64,000 nucleotides of DNA. Origin: Sulfitobacter sp. D7 (lineage in GTDB: Bacteria > Pseudomonadota > Alphaproteobacteria > Rhodobacterales > Rhodobacteraceae). Position numbers and translations under genes: made by a program. Positions within the stretch are counted from its first letter, which is position 1. Each line of letters opens with the position of its first letter. The notes below the pieces were generated by a model that saw only the letters and a list, made by a program, of their open reading frames with translations, was not told the origin of the DNA and searched no databases. The stretch covers positions 1,550,001-1,614,000 of the forward strand of contig NZ_CP020694.1 in NCBI RefSeq assembly GCF_003611275.1. Reading direction: 5' to 3'. Of the stretch, positions 51,021 to 60,659 are shown one piece after another.

Positions 51021-51653
51021 ATGCAATTTCACGATGTCAGATTTCCGCCTTCGCTGAGCTTTGGATCAGTCGGGGGGCCGCAGCGGCAAACGGATGTGGT
51101 CACGCTGGCCAACGGTCATGAGGAACGCAACACGCCTTGGGCCCATTCTCGGCGGGTCTATGATGCGGGGCTGGGGATGCGTTCTATCGATGACCTTCAG
51201 TTGCTGATTGCTTTTTTCGAAGCGCGACTGGGGCAGATGTACGGGTTTCGCTGGAAGGACTGGGCCGACTATAAAACGGGCAAGACGGCGCTTCAGGTGG
51301 CCTTTGACGACCAGAGCATCGGCTATGGAGACGGGGTTCGGGCGGCGTTTCAGCTGACCAAGACTTACCGCTCCGGCGCGCATTCCTACCGGCGTCCGAT
51401 CACCAAACCCGTGGCCGGAACGGTGCGTGTGGGGGTGGAGCAAGACGAGCTGCGCGAGGGTGTCGAATACGAGATCGACGCAAGCACGGGGATTGTAACA
51501 TTTGCCCATCCGCCGGACCCTGAGATGGAGATCTTCGCGGGCTTCGAGTTCGACGTGCCCGTGCGCTTTGACACGGACCGCATTCTTATCTCGGTCGAGA
51601 GTTTTCAGGCCGGGCAGGTGCCCGACGTGCCGGTAATCGAGGTGCGGGTCTGA
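51021..51653 (+). CDS. GTA g12, distal tail protein (DUF2460)
   Basis: The 210-residue product is a DUF2460 protein: FHDVRFPPSLSFGSVGGPQR, LIAFFEARLGQMYGFRWKDW, YRSGAHSYRRPITKPVAGTV and FDTDRILISVESFQAGQVPD. It forms the distal tail ring. AAAGGAGCAG precedes the ATG. Its last base is the first base of g13. Confidence 0.9.
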   Translation: MQFHDVRFPPSLSFGSVGGPQRQTDVVTLANGHEERNTPWAHSRRVYDAGLGMRSIDDLQLLIAFFEARLGQMYGFRWKDWADYKTGKTALQVAFDDQSIGYGDGVRAAFQLTKTYRSGAHSYRRPITKPVAGTVRVGVEQDELREGVEYEIDASTGIVTFAHPPDPEMEIFAGFEFDVPVRFDTDRILISVESFQAGQVPDVPVIEVRV

Positions 51654-52540
51654 TGGCGGGGTTCAATACAGGGTTTGCAAACCATATTGCGCCCGGTGTG
51701 ACAACGCTTTGCCATTGTTGGCAGGTGACGCGGGCGGATGGGGCGGTGTTTGCCTTTACCGATCACGATATGCCGCTGGCATTCGCGGGGGTCACTTTTC
51801 GCGCTGATACGGGGCTGAGTGCGCGGGCGCTGGCCCAAACCAGCGGGCTGTCGGTCGACAACACCGAGGCGCTTGGCGCGCTAAGCGATGATGCGATCCG
51901 CGAGGATGAGATCGAGCAGGGACGTTTCGATGGGGCCGAGGTTCAGGCGTGGTTGGTGAACTGGGCGGAGCCTGCGCAGCGGGTGCTGCAGTTTCGTGGA
52001 TCGATCGGCGAGTTGCACCGCACGGGCGGCAGCTTTCGTGCTGAACTGCGCGGGCTGACGGAGCCGCTGAACCGCCCCTTGGGACGGGTCTTTCAAAAGC
52101 CCTGTTCGGCGGTTCTGGGGGATGGCGTTTGCCGCTTCGATCTCACCACGCCGGGCTATGCCGAGGAACGCGCGGTTGAGACTGTGGCAGAGGCGCAGTG
52201 TTTCCGCTGGGCCGCATTCCCGGGATATGATGAGGGCTGGTTCGCCCGTGGGCGGCTTGACGTGTTGGATGGCCCGGCGGCGGGGCTCTGGGGCATAGTC
52301 AAACGTGACTACCATGAGGACGGGCAGCGGGTGATCGAGCTTTGGGAGCCGATCCGCGGAGTGGTGGCGGAGGGCACCCGCGTGCGGCTTACGGCAGGCT
52401 GCGACAAGCGGATGGAGACCTGCCGGCTAAAATTCAACAACCTGCTGAACTATCAAGGTTTTCCGGATCTGCCGGGTGAGGATTGGATGATGGCCGTCCC
52501 GCGCTCAGACGGTGCGAACGCGGGCGGGTCGCGCAGATGA
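51653..52540 (+). CDS. GTA g13, tail hub protein (DUF2163/BR0599)
   Basis: The 295-residue hub protein has DUF2163 (CHCWQVTRADGAVFAFTDHD; TGLSARALAQTSGLSVDNTE) and a C-terminal BR0599-like part. Four cysteines are placed in FQKPCSAVLGDGVCRFDLTT and TAGCDKRMETCRLKFNN, the pattern that in hub proteins of this type binds an iron-sulfur cluster. That cluster is inferred by analogy. It overlaps g12 by one base and g14 by 4 bp. Confidence 0.9.
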   Translation: MAGFNTGFANHIAPGVTTLCHCWQVTRADGAVFAFTDHDMPLAFAGVTFRADTGLSARALAQTSGLSVDNTEALGALSDDAIREDEIEQGRFDGAEVQAWLVNWAEPAQRVLQFRGSIGELHRTGGSFRAELRGLTEPLNRPLGRVFQKPCSAVLGDGVCRFDLTTPGYAEERAVETVAEAQCFRWAAFPGYDEGWFARGRLDVLDGPAAGLWGIVKRDYHEDGQRVIELWEPIRGVVAEGTRVRLTAGCDKRMETCRLKFNNLLNYQGFPDLPGEDWMMAVPRSDGANAGGSRR

Positions 52541-52983
52541 GCGCCGGGGGGGAACCGTTGCTGCATGCGGCGCGCGGGTGGATCGGCACGCCTTATGTGC
52601 ATCAGGCTGCGGCGAAGGGGGCGGGCTGCGACTGCCTCGGCCTCATCCGGGGGCTTTGGCGTGAACGGATGGGGGCTGAACCCGAAGCGGTGCCGCCCTA
52701 TTCGATGGACTGGTCCGAGCCGCAGGGGGAGGAACAGCTTTGGGCGGCGGCGCTGCGGCATATGGCGGTGAAGAACAGCGGTGCGCCCGCGCCCGGTGAT
52801 GTGCTGCTATTCCGAATGCGCCACGGCGCTGTGGCAAAACACCTTGGGTTGCAGGCGCGCATCGGCGCCAGTCCCAGTTTTATTCACGCCTATGCACGGC
52901 ACGGGGTCGTTGAAAGCCCCCTTAGCCTGCCATGGCAGCGGCGCATCGTGGCGCGATTTATATTTCCTGAGGAGGTCTCCTGA
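52537..52983 (+). CDS. GTA g14, NlpC/P60 peptidoglycan peptidase
   Basis: The 148-residue peptidase has the catalytic cysteine in AAAKGAGCDCLGLIRGLWRE near residue 38 and the histidine in AVAKHLGLQARIG (about residue 100). It probably opens recipient or host peptidoglycan for DNA entry. ATG 52537 overlaps the g13 stop (ATGA); an earlier in-frame start lies inside g13. The stop overlaps the start of g15 by one base. Confidence 0.9.
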   Translation: MSAGGEPLLHAARGWIGTPYVHQAAAKGAGCDCLGLIRGLWRERMGAEPEAVPPYSMDWSEPQGEEQLWAAALRHMAVKNSGAPAPGDVLLFRMRHGAVAKHLGLQARIGASPSFIHAYARHGVVESPLSLPWQRRIVARFIFPEEVS

Positions 52984-55900
52984 TGGCGACGATTGTTCTT
53001 TCGGCAGCGGGTGCCGCGGTTGGTGGCTCCATCGGGGGCACGCTGGCGGGGCTGTCTTCTGTCGCAGTGGGCCGGGCGGTGGGGGCGAGCCTTGGGCGAC
53101 TGGTCGATCAACGCTTGCTGGGCCAAGGTGGGCAGGCGGTCGAGACCGGCAAGGTTGATCGCTTTCGGCTGACGGGCTCGGGCGAGGGGGCGGCGATCTC
53201 GCAGCTTTATGGCCGGATGCGACTGGCTGGGCATGTCATCTGGGCGTCGCAGTTCCAAGAGGTCACCCATGTCAGCGGGGGCGGCAAGGGCGGTCCCCCG
53301 ACGCCAAAGACGACCGAGTACAGCTATACCGTCAGCCTTGCCATCGCGCTTTGCGAAGGGGAGATCACCAGCGTCGGGCGCATCTGGGCGGATGGGGAAG
53401 AGATTGCCCCGGACGATCTGAACATGCGCGTCTACAGGGGCGAGGCGGATCAGCAGCCCGACCCGACCATCGCCGCGATTGAGGGCGCGGACCGGGTGCC
53501 AGCCTATCGCGGCACGGCTTATGTGGTGATGGAAGACCTCGCCTTGGCGCAGTTCGGCAACCGCGTGCCGCAGTTCTCTTTCGAGGTTATGCGCCCCGAA
53601 CAGCCGCAGGCCCCGGGGTGGGAACATGCGCCTGCCTTTGGTGTGCAGGGGGTCGCCTTGATCCCCGGCACGGGGGAATATGCGCTCGCGACCACGCCGG
53701 TCCATTATACCGATGGCCCCGGCAGCCGCTGGAGCGCGAATGTGAATTCACCGGCGGCCAAGACTGATTTCTCGGTGTCGCTGGAGGCACTGACAGAGGA
53801 ACTGCCCCGGCTAGAAGCGGCCTCTCTCGTTGTGTCATGGTTCGGCAGCGATCTGCGCTGTGGCGATTGCCGCCTGCGCCCCAAGGTGGAAGAGCCGGAC
53901 ATTGATGGGGAGAACATGCCGTGGCGGGTGTCTGGGGTGACGCGCGGCACGGCCGAGGTCATCACCCAGCACGGCGCGCGCCCGATCTATGGCGGCACGC
54001 CAGCCGATGCCGCGGTGGTTGAGGCCATTCACGCGCTGAAGGCGGCGGGCAAGTCGGTGATGTTCTACCCGTTCATCTTGATGGATCAGACCGAAGGCAA
54101 CGGCTTGCCAGACCCCTATAGCGATGCCGAGGATCAACCCCGCTTGCCGTGGCGCGGGCGAATCACCCTTTCGGTCGCACCGGGGCGGCCGGGCAGCCCG
54201 GATGGGTCAGCGGCGGCGGCGGCAGAAGTTGCCGCGTTTTTCGGCACAGCCACTGCGGCGGATTTCACGGTGACCGAGGGCGCGGTGAGCTACGATGGCC
54301 CAGCGGAATGGACCCTTTCGCGGTTCATCCTGCACTACGCCGCACTCTGCGCCGCGGCGGGCGGGGTCGAAGCCTTTTGCATCTCTTCTGAAATGCGAGG
54401 CCTGACCCAGATACGCGCGGCGGGGAATAGCTTCCCTGCGGTCACCGCGCTGCGGGCCTTGGCCGGAGAGGTGCGTGGCTTGCTCGGGCCGGATGCGAAG
54501 ATCAGCTATGCCGCTGATTGGTCGGAGTATTTTGGCTATCAGCCGCAGGATGGCAGTGGTGATGTTTACTTTCACCTCGATCCGCTGTGGGCCGATCCGC
54601 AGATCGATTTCATCGGGATCGACAACTACATGCCGCTGGCCGATTGGCGCGATGAGGAGGGGCATGTCGATGGGGAAGACTGGCCCGCGATTTACGATGT
54701 CGGCTATCTAAAATCCAACATCGAAGGCGGTGAGGGGTATGACTGGTACTACCATTCGCCCGAAGCCCGTGCGGCACAGATCCGAACGCCGATCACTGAT
54801 GGCGCCCATGATGAACCTTGGGTCTATCGTTACAAAGACCTGCGCCGTTGGTGGCAGAACCATCACCATCCGCGCATCGGTGGAGAGCGGCAGGGAGCAC
54901 CCACGGAATGGCAGCCCATGTCCAAGCCGATCTGGTTCACGGAGTACGGCTGTGCCGCCATCGACAAAGGCGCGAACCAACCCAACAAGTTCCTCGATCT
55001 GAAAAGCTCGGAAAGCGCCTTGCCGCATCATTCCTCCGGCGCACGGGACGATTTGATGCAGATGCAATATCTGCGCGCGCTGTCGGAATATTGGCGTGAT
55101 CCAGCGCGCAACCCGATCTCGGACGAATATGGCGCTCCAATGCTGGATATGTCGCGCGCCTTCGTTTGGGCTTGGGACACGCGGCCCTTTCCCTTCTTTC
55201 CCAACAATGTCGATCTATGGAGCGATGGGGAGAATTACAGCCGGGGTCATTGGCTGAACGGACGGGTCTCGGCGCGTTCGCTGGCCTCGGTGGTCGGGGA
55301 GATTTGCCGCCGTGCGGGTGTGATGCATTTCGATACCTCTCAGCTTTTCGGCTATGTCCGCGGCTACACCGTGGACGTGGTCGGAGAGGCGCGCGCCGCC
55401 TTGCAACCTTTGATGCTGCGCTATGGGTTCGACGCGATTGAACGCGATGGGGTTTTGCAGTTTCGGATGCGTGATGGGACGGATGCGGTACCACTTGACC
55501 CCGGCAAGCTGGCCATTCACCCCGACCTCGGCGGGCTGACAGAGCAGCAGCGCGAGGCTGAGGCCGAAGTCTCGGGCCGTGTACGGCTGCGGTTCATTCA
55601 GGCTGATGCGGATTTCGACGCAATCGCGGAAGAGGCGGTTCTACCGGATGAGGCGACCCATGCGGTCACCGGGACCGAACTGAACATGGCCCTGACCCGG
55701 GGCGAGGGGCGGCAAGTAGCCGAGCGCTGGTTGACCGAGGCGCGTGTCGCCCGTGAGACGCTGCGGCTGGCGCTGCCGCCATCGCAGATGGCTATCGGGA
55801 CGGGGGATGTGATCGAACTGCCGGGCGATGGCGCGGAGGGGCCGGGGCGCTACCGCATTGACCGCGTCGAACAGGCCGGTTCCCAGCTGATCGATGCCGT

Positions 55901-56912
55901 ACGGATTGAACCCGAAGTCTATGACCCCGCGCCGCTTGAAGAAGAACTGGCGTCTCTGCGGCCTTTCGCGCCGCCGCTGCCGGTCTTGCCCCAGTTCATG
56001 GACTTGCCGCTTTTGCGCGGGGATGAGGTGCCCCATGCGCCGCATCTGGCGGTGACGGCAACCCCTTGGCCGGGGTCAGTCGCCGTTTATCGCTCTACGG
56101 TTGATGCTGATTATGCGCTCAACGGCGTCGTTTCCAGTCGGTCCATCATGGGGGTCACCCAAACGGCCCTGCGCGCGGCGCGGCCGGGGGTGATCGACGC
56201 AGGACCGGTGCTGGAAGTCAAACTCAGCAGCGGCAGCCTTGAATCGGTCAGCAAAGAGGCGCTTTTGAATGGGGCGAACCTTGCCGCGATCGGCGATGGA
56301 AGCGCGGACCGATGGGAGTTGTTTCAATTTCAGGAGGCGCAGCTTGTCGCCCCTGCGACCTATTGGCTGACGGGACGTCTGCGCGGGCAGGCGGGAAGTG
56401 ATGGGCTGATGCCGGAGGTTTGGCCCGTGGGGTCGCGCTTTGTGCTGATGAATGGGACACCGCAACAGGTCGAGTTCAGCCCGCATCTGCGCCGCGTGGC
56501 CCAGCACTACCGCATAGGTCCTGCCCGGCGCCCCGTGGATGATCCGTCCTATCTGCATCAGGTACATGCGTTTGACGGGAATGGCCTGCGGCCCTACAAC
56601 CCGTGCCATCTGCGGGCCGAGGCGCTGCCCGGTGGTGATATTACCTTTAGCTGGATCCGACGCACGCGGATCGACGGGGAAGCTTGGGACGGGCCAGAAG
56701 TGCCGCTTGGCGAAGAAAGTGAGCGGTATCTTCTGCGCGTTTTTGCAGGCGGTCAGCACCTGCGGGACGTACTGCTCGATACGCCCGGGTGGACCTACAG
56801 CACTGCGGCACGGGCGGCCGATGGGCTGACCGGGGCGTTTGAGGTAACGGTGGCGCAGGTCTCTGCCAGCTACGGCGCGGGGCTTGCCGCAGGTTTGGTG
56901 GTGCCCGGATAG
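52983..56912 (+). CDS. GTA g15, host-specificity/tail tip megaprotein with TIM barrel
   Basis: The 1309-residue protein is the last and largest gene of the cluster. The N-terminus is hydrophobic and glycine-rich (VLSAAGAAVGGSIGGTLAGL). A glycoside-hydrolase TIM-barrel domain lies about residues 350-700, with CISSEMRGLTQIRAAGNSFP and YAADWSEYFGYQPQDGSGDV, and DFIGIDNYMPLADWRDEEGH. A phage-tail_3-type domain follows (about residues 770-960, with ADADFDAIAEEAVLPDEATH). The C-terminal beta-rich part (HLRAEALPGGDITFSWIRRT) is probably receptor facing. It likely contacts the recipient surface. cysE follows after 98 bp. Confidence 0.94.
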   Translation: MATIVLSAAGAAVGGSIGGTLAGLSSVAVGRAVGASLGRLVDQRLLGQGGQAVETGKVDRFRLTGSGEGAAISQLYGRMRLAGHVIWASQFQEVTHVSGGGKGGPPTPKTTEYSYTVSLAIALCEGEITSVGRIWADGEEIAPDDLNMRVYRGEADQQPDPTIAAIEGADRVPAYRGTAYVVMEDLALAQFGNRVPQFSFEVMRPEQPQAPGWEHAPAFGVQGVALIPGTGEYALATTPVHYTDGPGSRWSANVNSPAAKTDFSVSLEALTEELPRLEAASLVVSWFGSDLRCGDCRLRPKVEEPDIDGENMPWRVSGVTRGTAEVITQHGARPIYGGTPADAAVVEAIHALKAAGKSVMFYPFILMDQTEGNGLPDPYSDAEDQPRLPWRGRITLSVAPGRPGSPDGSAAAAAEVAAFFGTATAADFTVTEGAVSYDGPAEWTLSRFILHYAALCAAAGGVEAFCISSEMRGLTQIRAAGNSFPAVTALRALAGEVRGLLGPDAKISYAADWSEYFGYQPQDGSGDVYFHLDPLWADPQIDFIGIDNYMPLADWRDEEGHVDGEDWPAIYDVGYLKSNIEGGEGYDWYYHSPEARAAQIRTPITDGAHDEPWVYRYKDLRRWWQNHHHPRIGGERQGAPTEWQPMSKPIWFTEYGCAAIDKGANQPNKFLDLKSSESALPHHSSGARDDLMQMQYLRALSEYWRDPARNPISDEYGAPMLDMSRAFVWAWDTRPFPFFPNNVDLWSDGENYSRGHWLNGRVSARSLASVVGEICRRAGVMHFDTSQLFGYVRGYTVDVVGEARAALQPLMLRYGFDAIERDGVLQFRMRDGTDAVPLDPGKLAIHPDLGGLTEQQREAEAEVSGRVRLRFIQADADFDAIAEEAVLPDEATHAVTGTELNMALTRGEGRQVAERWLTEARVARETLRLALPPSQMAIGTGDVIELPGDGAEGPGRYRIDRVEQAGSQLIDAVRIEPEVYDPAPLEEELASLRPFAPPLPVLPQFMDLPLLRGDEVPHAPHLAVTATPWPGSVAVYRSTVDADYALNGVVSSRSIMGVTQTALRAARPGVIDAGPVLEVKLSSGSLESVSKEALLNGANLAAIGDGSADRWELFQFQEAQLVAPATYWLTGRLRGQAGSDGLMPEVWPVGSRFVLMNGTPQQVEFSPHLRRVAQHYRIGPARRPVDDPSYLHQVHAFDGNGLRPYNPCHLRAEALPGGDITFSWIRRTRIDGEAWDGPEVPLGEESERYLLRVFAGGQHLRDVLLDTPGWTYSTAARAADGLTGAFEVTVAQVSASYGAGLAAGLVVPG

Positions 56913-57010
56913 GCCCGCGCGTTATCACGATTTTGAGCATGTGCGGATTTACAAATGGTCCTACGCTATTGCATGAGCTACCCTAGCGGCAGAGTGAAGG
57001 AGCCCGTGCC

Positions 57011-57823
57011 ATGGCGCAGACACACAGAAATATCTCGAAAGTGGACCCGGTCTGGGATCAGATTCAGCAAGAAGCTGAGGATGCGGTGCGTGATGAGCCG
57101 CTGATCGGCGGCTTTGTTCACGCCTGTATCCTGCACCATAAATCCATCGAGAACGCGCTTTCCTATCGCATCGCTGCGAAGCTGTCGTCGAATGAGATGT
57201 CGATGATGGTCGTGCGCGAAATGGTCGAGGAAGCCTATGCCGAAGACCCGGACCTCGTCGCCGCGGCGCGCGCCGATCTGGTGGCGATCTATGACCGTGA
57301 CCCGGCCTGCCATCGGCTGTTGCAGCCGATCCTGTACTTCAAAGGCTATCAGGCCGTGCAGGCCTACCGGGTTGGTCATTACCTCTATGCCAAGGGCAAA
57401 CGCGATTTGGCCTATTTCATCCAAATGCGGGTGAGCGAGATTTTCGGCGTTGATATCCACCCGGCGGCCAAGATGGGCAAGGGCATTATGATTGACCACG
57501 CGCATTCCATCGTCATCGGTGAGACGGCGGTGGTGGGCGACAACGTCTCGATGCTGCATTCGGTGACCCTTGGCGGCACCGGCAAGGAAGAAGAAGACCG
57601 CCACCCCAAAATCGGGAACGGCGTGTTGATTGGCGCAGGCGCAAAGGTGTTGGGCAACATCACCATCGGCCATTGCAGCCGGATCGCCGCGGGCTCGGTC
57701 GTGCTGGAGCCTGTGCCTGCCTGCAAAACTGTCGCCGGGATTCCGGCGCGGATCGTGGGAGAGGCGGGCTGCGATCAGCCGTCGATGTCGATGAACCATC
57801 TTTTTGGGCCAGACGCCGAGTAG
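57011..57823 (+). CDS. cysE: Serine O-acetyltransferase
   Basis: The 270-residue enzyme makes O-acetylserine for cysteine synthesis. An N-terminal helical domain (LIGGFVHACILHHKSIENAL) is followed by the left-handed beta-helix (FGVDIHPAAKMGKGIMIDHA; VVGDNVSMLHSVTLGGTGKE; PKIGNGVLIGAGAKVLGNIT). Catalytic histidine and aspartate lie in IDHAHSIVIGETAVVGD. GAAGGAGCCC precedes the ATG. The C-terminal tail is short and ends FGPDAE. It lies directly after the GTA cluster, as in other Rhodobacterales. Confidence 0.95.
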   Translation: MAQTHRNISKVDPVWDQIQQEAEDAVRDEPLIGGFVHACILHHKSIENALSYRIAAKLSSNEMSMMVVREMVEEAYAEDPDLVAAARADLVAIYDRDPACHRLLQPILYFKGYQAVQAYRVGHYLYAKGKRDLAYFIQMRVSEIFGVDIHPAAKMGKGIMIDHAHSIVIGETAVVGDNVSMLHSVTLGGTGKEEEDRHPKIGNGVLIGAGAKVLGNITIGHCSRIAAGSVVLEPVPACKTVAGIPARIVGEAGCDQPSMSMNHLFGPDAE

Positions 57824-57845
57824 GCGCAGACGCCAGCGTTGCAAT

Positions 57846-57875
57846 AAAAAAAGCCGGGGCATGCCCCGGCTTTTT
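57846..57875. terminator. Bidirectional terminator between cysE and pdhC
   Basis: GCCGGGGC-AT-GCCCCGGC forms a perfect stem with AAAAAAA before it and TTTTT after it, so it can terminate both convergent operons. Confidence 0.92.
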
Positions 57876-57894
57876 CGTTTCGAGGGTGCGGGCT

Positions 57895-59253
57895 TTAGGC
57901 CAGCATGATCATCGGATTTTCGAGGTTCTCGACAATCGCATTCAACAGCTGCGCACCGAGGGCACCGTCGATCACGCGGTGGTCGACCGACAGGGTCACG
58001 GACATGACCGTCGCTGCAGTGATCTCACCATCCTTGCCGATGATCGGCTTTTTGACACCAGCGCCCACGGCAAGGATCGCGCCATGCGGCGGGTTGATGA
58101 CCGCATCGAAATTGTCGATGCCGAACATTCCCAAATTCGAAATCGCAAAGCTGCCGCCCTGATACTCATGCGGCGCCAGTTTGCGGTCGCGGGCGCGGGT
58201 GGCAAGGTCTTTCATCTGCGCCGAGAGGGTCGAGAGCGACTTGGTGTCGGCGTCCTGCAACACGGGGGTGAAGAGACCGCCTTCGATCGCCACGGCCACG
58301 GCCACATCCGAGGGTTTCAGCTTGAGGATGCGATCACCGGCCCAGACGGCATTGGCATCCGGCACCGATTGCAGGGCCAGCGCGCAGGCTTTGATGATGA
58401 AGTCGTTGACCGAGAGCTTTACCCTCCGCGATTCCAACTGCTTGTTCAGATCGCTGCGGAAGGAAAGCAGCGCGTCGATCTGAATGTCGCGGCGCAGGTA
58501 GAAATGCGGCACGGTTTGCTTGGCCTCGGTAAGGCGCGCGGCGATGGTCTTGCGCATGCCGTTGAGGGTGACTTCCTCGTACTCCCGGCCCTCGTACATC
58601 TTGGCGACCGCATCGGCAGATGGGCCGGTTGCCGCGGCTTGGGCGACCGGGGCGGCATCTTTGGCAGGCGCGGCGCCTTCGGATTTCGCCGCAGTTGGCT
58701 GTGCGTTTTCGACATCCGCTTTGACGATCCGACCGCGCGGGCCGCTGCCGTCGATTTGCGACAGGTCCAACCCCTTGTCGGCGGCGATCCGGCGGGCGAG
58801 GGGGGAGGCAAAGATACGCTCGCCCTTATCGCTTTTCGGTGCGGCGGGGGCTTTGCTTTCGCTATTGCCCGTCGCCTCATTCGCTTCCGTTGCCCCACGG
58901 CCATAGCCTGCTTCGGGCGTCTCGGCCTCTGCGGCTTTGGGCGCTGCTTCGGCCTGCGGTTTTTCTTCCTTGGCCGGAGCGGCGCTGCTGTCGATGTCGT
59001 CGGCGCTTTCGCCTTCTTCGAGCAGTACGGCGATCGGGGTGTTGACCTTCACCCCCTCGCTGCCTTCGCTGATCAGGATCTTGCCGATGGTGCCTTCGTC
59101 GACGGCTTCGAATTCCATCGTGGCCTTGTCGGTCTCGATCTCGGCCAGAATGTCACCAGAGGAGACTTCGTCGCCTTCCTTGACCAGCCATTTGGCAAGC
59201 GTGCCTTCCTCCATCGTGGGGGATAGGGCGGGCATGAGAATTTCTGTGGGCAT
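57895..59253 (-). CDS. pdhC: Pyruvate dehydrogenase E2, dihydrolipoamide acetyltransferase
   Basis: The 452-residue E2 has one N-terminal lipoyl domain (lysine in [16 protein letters not shown] near residue 43), an Ala/Glu/Pro linker, a peripheral-subunit-binding domain ([34 protein letters not shown]), and an acetyltransferase domain with the catalytic [14 protein letters not shown] near residue 430. It transfers acetyl groups to CoA. The lipoyl part is almost identical to that of pdhB. It is the last gene of leftward pdhA-pdhB-pdhC. Confidence 0.96.
   Translation of the reverse strand: MPTEILMPALSPTMEEGTLAKWLVKEGDEVSSGDILAEIETDKATMEFEAVDEGTIGKILISEGSEGVKVNTPIAVLLEEGESADDIDSSAAPAKEEKPQAEAAPKAAEAETPEAGYGRGATEANEATGNSESKAPAAPKSDKGERIFASPLARRIAADKGLDLSQIDGSGPRGRIVKADVENAQPTAAKSEGAAPAKDAAPVAQAAATGPSADAVAKMYEGREYEEVTLNGMRKTIAARLTEAKQTVPHFYLRRDIQIDALLSFRSDLNKQLESRRVKLSVNDFIIKACALALQSVPDANAVWAGDRILKLKPSDVAVAVAIEGGLFTPVLQDADTKSLSTLSAQMKDLATRARDRKLAPHEYQGGSFAISNLGMFGIDNFDAVINPPHGAILAVGAGVKKPIIGKDGEITAATVMSVTLSVDHRVIDGALGAQLLNAIVENLENPMIMLA
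59010..59253 (-). repeat. Lipoyl-domain direct repeat, pdhC copy
   Basis: The first 244 bp of pdhC are about 90% identical by eye to the start of pdhB (60412-60655), in the same orientation and without gaps. Confidence 0.85.
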
Positions 59254-59263
59254 GATCCGCTCC

Positions 59264-60655
59264 TTACCGGTAGGTGACTGATTTCACGGCTTCGATCACC
59301 TCGTCGGTGGTGACCAGCGCGTGTTTTTCAAGGTTGGCGGCATAGGGCATGGGAACGTCCTTGCCGGTGCAGGTGATGACCGGAGCGTCGAGGTAATCGA
59401 ACGCCTCTTGCATGATCACGCCGCTGATGTAGCCGCCGACCGAGCCCTGCGGCCAGCCTTCTTCGACGGTGACGCAGCGGTTGGTCTTCATGACCGATTT
59501 CAGGATCGTGTCGGTGTCCATCGGGCGCAGGGTGCGCAGGTCGATGACTTCGGCCTCGATACCCTCTTCGGCCAGCTTCTCAGCCGCTTCCAACGCATAG
59601 GTCATGCCAATGCCGAAGCTGACGATGGTCACGTCCGACCCTTCGCGCCAGATGCGAGCCTTGCCGAAGGGCACGGTGTAATCCTCAATATCCGGCACGT
59701 CGAAGCTGCGGCCATAGAGAATTTCATTCTCAAGGAAGATCACCGGGTTCGGGTCACGGATGGCGGTTTTCATCAAGCCTTTATAATCGCTCGCCGAATA
59801 GGGCATCGCGACCTTCAGGCCGGGGATCTGCATGAACCACGCGGCATAGTCCTGAGAGTGCTGCGCGCCAACGCGGGCGGCGGCACCGTTGGGGCCACGG
59901 AAGACCATGGGCGCGCCCATCTGGCCGCCGGACATGTAGAGCGTCTTGGCCGCGGAGTTGATGATCTGATCCATCGCTTGCATGGCGAAGTTGAAGGTCA
60001 TGAACTCAACAATCGGGCGCAGACCGCCGAAGGCCGCACCAACACCGATCCCGGCAAAGCCATGTTCGGTGATCGGCGTGTCGATCACCCGTTTGGGGCC
60101 GAATTCGTCCAACATCCCTTGGGTGATTTTATAGGCGCCTTGGTACTCCGCGACTTCTTCGCCCATGAGGAAGACATCTTCGTCGCGGCGCATCTCTTCG
60201 GCCATGGCATCACGCAGCGCTTCGCGGACGGTCTGCTGCTTCATCTCGGTGCCTTCGGGCCAGTCGGGGCTGGTGTCGGGCTCGGGCTGTTTCTTGCCTT
60301 CGGCGGGGGTGGCGCGGTCGCTGTCGTCGTTGTCGCCCGACTTGGCTTCGGCGTCGTCGCTTTTGGCCTCGGCGGGGGCGGATTTTGCCGTGTCGATGTC
60401 GGAGGCATCTTCGCCTTCTTCCAGCAGCACGGCGATGGCGGTGTTCACCTTGACGCCTTCGGTGCCCTCGCTGATCAGGATCTTGCCGATGGTGCCTTCA
60501 TCGACGGCTTCAAATTCCATCGTGGCCTTGTCGGTCTCGATTTCAGCCAGAATGTCTCCAGAGGAGACTTCGTCGCCCTCCTTGACCAGCCATTTGGCCA
60601 GCGTGCCTTCTTCCATGGTGGGGCTGAGGGCGGGCATGAGAATTTCGGTTGCCAT
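59264..60655 (-). CDS. pdhB: Pyruvate dehydrogenase E1 beta with N-terminal lipoyl domain
   Basis: The 463-residue protein starts with a lipoyl domain ([20 protein letters not shown] and [16 protein letters not shown]), followed by an acidic linker (about residues 80-140) and the E1-beta transketolase-like domain with [40 protein letters not shown] and [20 protein letters not shown]. The lipoyl domain on E1 beta is a known alphaproteobacterial feature. ATG 60655 lies 4 bp from the pdhA stop; an open frame extends to 60712 inside pdhA. It is followed by pdhC after 10 bp. Confidence 0.96.
   Translation of the reverse strand: MATEILMPALSPTMEEGTLAKWLVKEGDEVSSGDILAEIETDKATMEFEAVDEGTIGKILISEGTEGVKVNTAIAVLLEEGEDASDIDTAKSAPAEAKSDDAEAKSGDNDDSDRATPAEGKKQPEPDTSPDWPEGTEMKQQTVREALRDAMAEEMRRDEDVFLMGEEVAEYQGAYKITQGMLDEFGPKRVIDTPITEHGFAGIGVGAAFGGLRPIVEFMTFNFAMQAMDQIINSAAKTLYMSGGQMGAPMVFRGPNGAAARVGAQHSQDYAAWFMQIPGLKVAMPYSASDYKGLMKTAIRDPNPVIFLENEILYGRSFDVPDIEDYTVPFGKARIWREGSDVTIVSFGIGMTYALEAAEKLAEEGIEAEVIDLRTLRPMDTDTILKSVMKTNRCVTVEEGWPQGSVGGYISGVIMQEAFDYLDAPVITCTGKDVPMPYAANLEKHALVTTDEVIEAVKSVTYR
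60412..60655 (-). repeat. Lipoyl-domain direct repeat, pdhB copy
   Basis: This is the partner of 59010-59253. Differences are mostly silent third-position changes. Confidence 0.85.
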
Positions 60656-60659
60656 TGCT

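Larger units (their letters stand above)
42857..56912 (+). mobile_element. RcGTA-like gene transfer agent structural cluster (g1-g15)
   Basis: Sixteen or more genes on one strand match the Rhodobacter capsulatus GTA order: small terminase-like g1, TerL, portal, g3.5, prohead protease, HK97-type capsid, connectors g6-g8, tail tube g9, chaperones g10 and g10.1, short tape measure g11, g12, hub g13, NlpC/P60 g14 and giant g15. There is no integrase, replication gene, attachment site or lysis gene here. This fits a host-maintained GTA rather than a prophage. The cluster lies between mltG and cysE; cysE neighbours GTA clusters in other Rhodobacterales. Confidence 0.95.

Noticed and set aside
42857..56912. 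Ordinary prophage
   Set aside because: There is no integrase, repressor, replication or lysis genes and no attachment sites. Gene order and sizes match RcGTA.
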